Shown: piece after piece, positions 57,901 through 64,000 of the stretch | Numbering within the stretch: the stretch's first letter is position 1 | Layout: every line of letters starts with the position of its first letter | Assembly: GCA_001312405.1 (NCBI GenBank) | Contig: BBDR01000003.1 | Span: forward strand, 1-64,000 | Source of the DNA: Clostridium sp. NkU-1 | Lineage (GTDB): Bacteria > Bacillota_A > Clostridia > Lachnospirales > Lachnospiraceae | DNA: 64,000 bases | Reading direction: 5' to 3' | Notes under the pieces: model-generated | The model's database searches: none | The model's input: only the letters and a program-made list of their open reading frames with translations | What the model was told of the DNA's origin: nothing | Program-made: the position numbers and the translations under genes

Positions 57901-58352
57901 ATGAGGGTTGCAATTGATTACAAGGAAGAAATCTCTTATATTGACCAGATGCTTAAAGACCTTCCAAAGGAAATGCAAGCAGAAGAACGAAAGGTCTTGA
58001 GTAAAGCCGGGGCTGCGATAAAAAAAGAACGTTGTCAGGTATCTACATAGCAGTGATATTGAATCACTACTTGATATTGAACCAAAAAAATTATGACGGC
58101 ACCCGTCCATATGTCCATATGAAAGATGATGTAAGATTCACTGTCAAGAAAAATAAGCAAGGTGCCCTTTATGTCAGCGTCAAGGGCGGAAAGTATACCG
58201 GTTATAAGTGGCATCTGGCTAATGATGGTCATATAGCCAGAGATGGGAAAACCTTTGTTCCTGGCTTAAAATTCATGGAACGCGCCTTACAGGCATCAGA
58301 GGGAGATATCGAAGCAGCGATCAATGATATGATGAAAAAGGTGATGCAGTAA
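57901..58352 (+). CDS. HK97 gp10-family tail-completion protein (two apparent frameshifts)
   Basis: About 149 residues: MRVAIDYKEEISYIDQMLKD, KAGAAIKKNVVRYLHSSDIE, DGTRPYVHMKDDVRFTVKKN, and GYKWHLANDGHIARDGKTFV, the typical gp10 order. Each break is one extra A in an A7 run (about 58025 and 58086). Confidence 0.8.
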
Positions 58353-58691
58353 TGGATATAGAAAATATTATTAAAACCGTATTAAATATCCCCGTAATAG
58401 AATTATCTCAACCGATTTTACCACCTTGTGCTACATGGTATAAATTATTCGAAGAACCGGAGTTATCTGGAGACGGTGAGGTGACGGAAGAATCAGAAAC
58501 TTACGAGATTAATATATGGGGCAAGGCCAGGGAGGACGTAATAAATAAAACTGGACTCTTAAAAAAAGTCTCTGATTGGTATAAAGTATAACACTTTCCC
58601 AAACGTGACTTATTCCTATGATACTAACGGAAAGTCATGGCGTGGAATGATTAATTTTAAGCATATGAAGGAGGATACAGATGTCGTCTAA
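58352..58691 (+). CDS. tail-completion/terminator-like protein (apparent frameshift)
   Basis: About 112 residues: ELSQPILPPCATWYKLFEEP, SETYEINIWGKAREDVINKT. Removing one A near 58567 extends it through YNTFPNVTYSYDTNGKSWRG to a stop at 58689-58691, overlapping the tail-tube start. Position suggests the DUF3168/minor tail role. Confidence 0.68.
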
Positions 58692-59275
58692 AAAGTCGAA
58701 TAGAATAAATGTAGCTAGACTTGTCTACTGCTTAGTGCTTACAGACGCAGCAGAAGGGACTACATACGGACCAGTGAAACCATTTGGAAAGGCCATGCAG
58801 ATACAACTCACCCCGCAGGTTGCAACAGGTACGCTTTATGGTGACGGAAACAAAGAGGAAGATGTGGGATTACTTAAAGGAATTGCGGTTGCGGTAGACA
58901 CAAACAAAGTCTTTGCAGAGACCAGAGCCGAAATCATGGGAAATACGATAATTGATGGGGTGGTCATTGAAAAATCAGGAGATCAGCCGCCGGACATTGC
59001 CATGGGATATGAAGTTGATCAGCTTGGCGGAACAAAAGAACAGGTTTGGTTACTCAAAGGCAAGGCACAGCCAGGGAACCAGACTATTCAGCAGTCTACA
59101 GATAACGTAAACTTCTCCACTGATTCAACCACAATTAATTTTATCCCACGTGAATCAGACAGTCAAATAAGATTTTTTGGTGATACAGCAAATACGGATT
59201 ACACAGCAGCCCAGGCGGCTGCCTTTTTTTGAGTCCGGTCCGGTCACTTATCCTAAAAAGCCAGAGACACCTTAG
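58681..59275 (+). CDS. major tail (tube) protein (apparent frameshift)
   Basis: About 197 residues, phi13-type: NRINVARLVYCLVLTDAAEG, KAMQIQLTPQVATGTLYGDG, RAEIMGNTIIDGVVIEKSGD, then a TAAQAAAFFESG end. Forms the tail tube. One extra T in the T7 run near 59227 truncates it; removing it gives ESGPVTYPKKPETP and a stop at 59273-59275. Confidence 0.82.
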
Positions 59276-59285
59276 GAGGTAAACC

Positions 59286-59650
59286 ATGGCAAGAAAAATA
59301 ACGGCACTGCCGGCGGAAGAAATATGTATAGAGTTTAATGATAAAGAGTTGATTGCCACATTCAACATGAAAGCTGTCGGGTATATGCAGCAGGAATTAT
59401 TGAAAAGAAAAAGTAAGAAAAACTCTATTCTTGAATTCGGTTCGGTTGTTCTATATGGTGGAATTAAAGCCAATGATCCGAACTTTACCATAGAAGAGGC
59501 CCGAGCATTGGCCCTGACAATGAACCCATCAAGCCTAAATGAAATCATAGAAGCTTATACCGAATCTGCCGGAGCAACTGCGGAAAGCGAATTACTTGAC
59601 GAAGCGAAAAAAAAATCCTGGCACAGATGTTAATGAATCTTGCGAAATAA
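59286..59650 (+). CDS. tail assembly chaperone, upstream (G) frame
   Basis: About 120 residues: KITALPAEEICIEFNDKELI, FNMKAVGYMQQELLKR, LALTMNPSSLNEIIEAYTES. It ends in a nine-A run (59607-59615). With seven A the frame ends AKKILAQMLMNLAK at 59648-59650; with eight it fuses to the downstream ORF; with nine it stops at 59633. Tail chaperones of this kind usually use a -1 slip on A-rich heptamers to make a G-T fusion. Confidence 0.75.
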
Positions 59651-59913
59651 ACAGCGAATCGTTGATTATAGATTTTGATTTGCTGTTTTATAGGTATTGC
59701 TTCCAGCTACACCGATCTGAAGATGAATTTTTATCCAGTTCCCTTGAAAAAGTAGTAAAAATGATTGACATAGCGAATGATGAAGCATTGTTGAAATCAA
59801 GTATCATGAACAACGAACCATACACACCTCGTTATTTCACCACGGGAAATAACGACAGAAGCAGAGAGGTAACTACGATTACAAGCATGAAGGAGGTCGA
59901 AGGTTTCTTATGA
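59616..59913 (+). CDS. tail assembly chaperone, downstream (T) frame reached by frameshift
   Basis: About 99 residues from NPGTDVNESCEINSESLIID to TSMKEVEGFL. No start codon with ribosome site; it adjoins the A run of the upstream frame, so expression as a -1 frameshift extension is expected. FDLLFYRYCFQLHRSEDEF resembles T-type extensions that bind tape measure. The stop overlaps the tape-measure start. Confidence 0.65.
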
Positions 59914-61574
59914 ATAGCCAGTACAAAAAAACAATTGTAATCGGCATGGATTATTCTGAGTTTTCGGGTGGGATTACAGAAATCAACAGGAAAATGGGCC
60001 TCCTTGATGCTGAATTTAAGAGGGCTACTGCCGAAGCTGATTTATACGGTGATTCAACTGATAAACTTGGTATCCAGCAAGATATACTAAGACAAAAGAT
60101 AGAACTGCAAAAGAAAAAAGGTCGAGGAAACCGCAAAATCTTATGATAAGATTGTAACTGCTCATGGTTATGAATCAAAAGCAGCCGATCAAGCAGATAA
60201 GGCACTGCTGAACGAAAGAACAACCTTATTAAAGCTTGAAGGTGCATTGAAAGATACAGAAGATCAAATTGAAGATACTTCTGATGAAAACCGGTCTTTT
60301 GGTGATGCATTACGTGAAGTTTCCGACTTTATTGGGTTAAGTGCAAGCCCAGCTGTTGAAAAATTCGCAGAAAAATTCGACGATGTAGATGCTAATGTAG
60401 GGAAAGCTATTCTTACTATAGGTACAATGGTTACGGCGCTTGGTTCACTTACGCTAGGCACCGCAGACCACGCTAAAGAGATAAGTATTGTATCGCAGAG
60501 AATGGGAATGACAACAGACCAATACCAAGAATGGGATTATATTATGAAATTGGTAGGAAGTGATGCTGAAAGCATGACTGGAGACATTGCGGCCCTTGCA
60601 GAAAAGGCTCTTGATGCAACTGACAAGACCAGTGACACAGCAAAAACCTTTCGACTTCTAGGCGTAAATGTGCGTGATTCTCATGGAGCACTAAAATCAC
60701 AGAATGAATTATTTAATGATGTGATTAGAGGTTTGCAGAATATGGAAGATGTGACTAAGAGAAACGCCATAGCCAGTGACCTATTATCAACAACTGGAGA
60801 AAATTTAGGCCCTATATTGAATATGACTTCCAGAGAAATAGCGAACTTAAAGAGGGAAGCCCATTTAATGGGATATGTGATAAGCGAAGAATCAATTGAA
60901 AAATTCGTACAATTAAAAGAGGCTATGAATGATACCAAGACGATTGGAGAAGGATTAGCTAACAGCTTTGCAGCTGCGTTACTTCCTGTTCTCACAACAT
61001 TATTTTCTGCCATATCTGCTATACCGACTCCGGTTTTAACAATGATTATAACGCTTACCGGTATGATTGCAGCAATGGTCAGTATTGGAAAAGCTGTTGA
61101 AAGTACCATTGGAACATTTGGAAAATTTGGTAAGTTTCTCACAGGATTTGACTTTAAAGCAAATCAAACGGCCATGGTGATCTTTGGAGTTGTGGCAGCT
61201 TGGCAGCTCTGGCAGCAGTAATTGCGGTAATTATTGGAAAAGGAAGCGAACTTGATAGAACAATGACAGTTGTTGGCAATAGCGTATCAAACATACAAAG
61301 TTCTGCCTTGACAGGGCGTACACAGCATTATGCTGCTGGTACTGATTATGCAGAGGGCGGTGAGGCTTGGATAGGAGAACACGGGCCTGAAAGGGTAATC
61401 ATTCCAAGAGGTTCGAGAGTGCTTACAGCCGAGGAAACACGCAGATCATCAGGTGGAGATACATATATTCTGTATGCCACAATACCTGCAAGGGATATCA
61501 AAGAATTGAACGATGTTGTTAATTTCATGCAGCAAGGAAAACAGGCCGCAAGAGCAGGAAGGAGCAAAATGTAA
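59910..61574 (+). CDS. tape measure protein (two apparent frameshifts)
   Basis: About 554 residues, short for the family. Coiled N terminus (MGLLDAEFKRATAEADLYGD), QRMGMTTDQYQEWDYIMKLV, hydrophobic segments (LLPVLTTLFSAISAIPTPVL, MIITLTGMIAAMVSIG, and a corrected VVAALAALAAVIAVII), and the usual C-terminal GGEAWIGEHGPERVIIPRGS. Sets tail length and helps DNA entry. An extra A near 60118 and a lost T near 61203 break the frame. Confidence 0.85.
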
Positions 61575-63314
61575 TGGCAACACAGATAGTGCAGTGCAAG
61601 GCTGATACTTACACATATTTTTCCTCGCCTAATGATAATTTTAGTACATTAGATCATATGCTTGTTAATCGCCCGGTTACGTCAAACGCGATGCTTGCAT
61701 TTATACAATTTGATATTCCGAAAATGGAAAACAAACAGATTACCAAGGCGGAATTAAAGATATTTTGTATACAAAAAGGCAAGCGATGTATAATTGATGC
61801 AGCCCAATATGATATACCAGTAAGCGTAAATACGTTGACAGGCAAAATTGTAGGGAATCAATATATAGATAGTGATATGGCGCATTCGCCGACACAATTA
61901 ACATCATCTATCACTGTAGCCGGTGCAAATGTATGGGTGTCATGGGATATAACAAGCATAATATCAAATACGCTTGGGAAAAATGATGTTGTTTTTGGAC
62001 TCCAAGACTTAGAAACGAATATAGCAATTACGGAGTGGTGGAAATTTGCCTCCAGAGAGTCAGGAACATACCATATGTTGAGATTACTTATAACGATGCA
62101 GTTCCTGATCTTCCGACTATTCTGTATCCGAATGGTGACGTGATTGAGAAGGGTAATGCTCTGACATTTCAATGGAAGCATAATTCCATGTATGATACTG
62201 GCCAGACAAAATATGATTTTGGTTGGAAGCAACAGGGGAACGCTTCTTGGACAGAGGCTTTAGGTATTGTTACTACACAGCAAAGCCGCACGCTTGATAC
62301 CAACTCCATGCCTACCGGAATTATTGAGTGGAGAGTAAGAACTTACAATGCCAACAATGCTGTATCTGAGTATGCTTATGGTGCTTTTGAACTTACTGGC
62401 CGCCCTACTGCTCCTATTATTGACACTATGAAAATGATGCAATTACAGAAATTGCATGGCGGAGTAATGAGGCTGAAACGGCAATATTCAGAATATGGAT
62501 ATACCAAGGCGCAATGCTGGTACATGACAGCGGTGAAAGGCCAGGTGGATTAACAAGTTCATACGTGCCTAATATGATGTTTCCTAACGGTCAATACACT
62601 GTTAAAATGCGTATTGGTAGCGTATACGGAGTATGGTCAGATGAAAGCGCAAAGGTATTTACCATATCCGCTGCTATTCCTTCCGCACCCGATATAACGC
62701 TGTCTGCCGCGCGCGGTGGAATATTAGTTACTACTTCGTCTACTGCTGCCGATAAGATTGTTTACCGCTCAGAAGACGGGACAACGTTTGTACCCATAGG
62801 CCGTTTTAGCGGCTTAACATATATTGACTATGCTGTGAAGTCAGGGAAAATGTATGAATACTTTATAAGGTCGCACAACGGCAGTTATGCTGATAGCGTA
62901 AAACGGCCCATGAAAATCAAGTATAAAGGGGCGCTATTATCGGAAATAAAGACTCCAGGCGATTACATTGAAATTTACAAATCAGATAGTGATTGGTTTA
63001 ACAGCATTAAAACAAAACATTCCAATGAAGCCGAGTTGATCAAGTATGAAGGACGTATATATCCGGTAAAAGAATCTGGAATACATAAAGACTTAGAAAT
63101 CGGAACTTCATTTTATCTTAGTAATTCCAACGCTGAAAAAATAGAAACATTATATGGGATTAACGGGATTTATTTGTTCAGAAATTCAGAGGTATGTTTT
63201 TGTTGTGAAATTAGCAGTTTCAATTATGAAAATACCCTGTTTAATATCGGAAAAAACGTAGAAATATCACTAAGCCGTATTGATTACAGTTTGGAGGTGA
63301 GGTTTGATGTATAG
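61574..63314 (+). CDS. tail-associated structural protein with DNRLRE-type domain (two apparent frameshifts)
   Basis: About 580 residues. N-terminal beta domain (QCKADTYTYFSSPNDNFST, MLAFIQFDIP, DITSIISNTLG) like DNRLRE carbohydrate-associated modules; two Fn3-like repeats follow (DLPTILYPNGDVIEKGNALT, SAPDITLSAARGGILVTTSS); the C-terminal part resembles distal-tail proteins. One base is lost near 62065 (IPYVEITYNDAVPD restored) and one A near 62433 (DAITEIAWRSNEAETAIF restored). Probably a tail-tip/adsorption component. Confidence 0.65.
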
Positions 63315-64000
63315 CCTCGCGCAGGCGGCATACTCTCATGAAGATGTGTTGAAAATGCTTGAATCTGACCGGACTATCAATTTCAGGTACGAATTGCTTG
63401 ATAAAAATGAAGTCAAATTAAAAGACCTGGAGAATGTAAGCGGAAACCTAAGATTTGACAGTTCTCAGGAAATCATGTGTACAGCCTCGTTGACAATAAG
63501 AGAAATAGGGGACGTAGACCTTAAAACTGTTGATTTGAGGATACGTCCTTTTTTTCAGGCTTAAGACCCCTTCTGGTTGGCTTGAATATCCTATTGGCAC
63601 TTACATCATGAGCAGCCCGGAGAGATCGAAACAAGGCAGTGGAGTAATGCAACAGGTCGATTGTTATGATTACTCTACCATTCTAAAAGAGGATAAGGTA
63701 ACAACAAGATTGTTCATAGCGGAAGGTACAAACTACGTTACACAAATACGAAGCATTATAGTGGCAGCAGGAATAAAAAAGACGAACATAGAAACATCAC
63801 CACTTACTGTAAGTAAGGGCCTTGAATTTGAGATAGGCACCAGCAAACTAGATATAATCAATGATCTTCTTACCGCAATCAATTACGAGCCACTACATTT
63901 TGACAATAGAGGATATGCCGTAAGCCGTAGGTACATTGAGCCTCTTAACCGCCGCACAGAGCAATCGTATGCAACTAATGACAGGAGCATTATAAAAAGT
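63307..64000 (+). CDS. tail minor structural protein, N-terminal part (apparent frameshift; runs off window)
   Basis: About 230 residues visible: MYSLAQAAYSHEDVLKMLES, FRYELLDKNEVKLKDLENVS, CTASLTIREIGDVDLKTVDL. One extra T near 63555 breaks the frame; removing it gives FRLKTPSGWLEYPIGTYIMS and an open frame to 64000. Likely the tail-lysin/endopeptidase platform protein. ATG 63307 has GGAGG nine bases upstream; TTG 63304 is possible. Confidence 0.65.

Larger units (their letters stand above)
36629..64000. mobile_element. integrated HK97-type siphovirus prophage, right end outside window
   Basis: Starts at the 3' end of tRNA-Gly(GCC) with a leftward tyrosine integrase and a leftward XRE repressor, then rightward early genes, a replication/partition module, and a standard late block: HNH, terminase small and large, portal, ClpP-like protease, HK97 capsid, connectors, tail tube, tail chaperone, tape measure, tail proteins. 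Late modules are AT-richer than the host genes to the left. Base-composition shift and gene order both support transfer. attR, lysis genes and the tail-fibre end are not in view. Frame breaks like those of the host genes occur here too, so they do not show that the prophage is defective. Confidence 0.93.

Overview
The window looks like chromosome of a spore-forming, low-GC Firmicute of the Lachnospiraceae (Clostridium cluster XIVa, Lacrimispora/Hungatella-like). This rests on the sporulation and housekeeping block pth-mfd-spoVT-mazG-hup-rqcP-yabP-yabQ-divIC-spoIIE-tilS-hpt-ftsH, on strong AGGAGG ribosome sites, and on the flavour of the individual proteins. The genus is inference. Layout: 1-11.1 kb holds metabolic and housekeeping genes (S1-domain protein, small alarmone synthetase, glycerophosphodiesterase, dtd, M18 aminopeptidase, an FKBP/trigger-factor-like lipoprotein, xpt, a HAD phosphatase, an FAD oxidoreductase and a DUF4091 protein). 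11.3-25.6 kb is the conserved pth-to-ftsH block. 26-36.6 kb holds a GH13 glycosidase, tRNA-Tyr/Leu, a divergent LysR/aspartase pair, a chemoreceptor, a superoxide reductase, a DUF1848 protein, a metallo-beta-lactamase-fold hydrolase, tRNA-Phe/Gly and tRNA-Gly(GCC). From about 36.63 kb to the right edge lies an incomplete HK97-type siphovirus prophage, apparently integrated at the 3' end of tRNA-Gly(GCC). Prophage order: integrase and repressor leftward; operator region; small early genes; a plasmid-like maintenance module (HUH-type Rep, VRR-NUC nuclease, ParA, ParB, a second tyrosine recombinase); a cluster of small Cys-rich orphans with DUF4317 and DUF3560 proteins and a DNA methyltransferase; a late-regulator-like protein; HNH, terminase, portal, ClpP-like protease, capsid, connectors, tail tube, tail chaperone, tape measure and distal tail genes. 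The prophage runs off the right end, so lysis genes and attR are not visible. A dominant property of the sequence is frame breakage. About forty otherwise intact genes are broken by roughly sixty one- or two-base indels, mostly one extra base in an A or T run of about six, or one lost base in a short run. In every case the adjacent frame resumes the family's conserved sequence. This looks like sequencing or assembly error rather than gene decay, so these loci are annotated as single genes over their whole span. The most interesting non-genic signals are a recurrent GGCAGCAGGA motif, usually with a small inverted repeat just before it, placed ahead of several early prophage genes; a perfect hairpin that buries the yabP ribosome site; a spoIIE promoter with the unusual 21-bp spacing and Spo0A-box-like sites; and hairpins or operators around prophage control regions.
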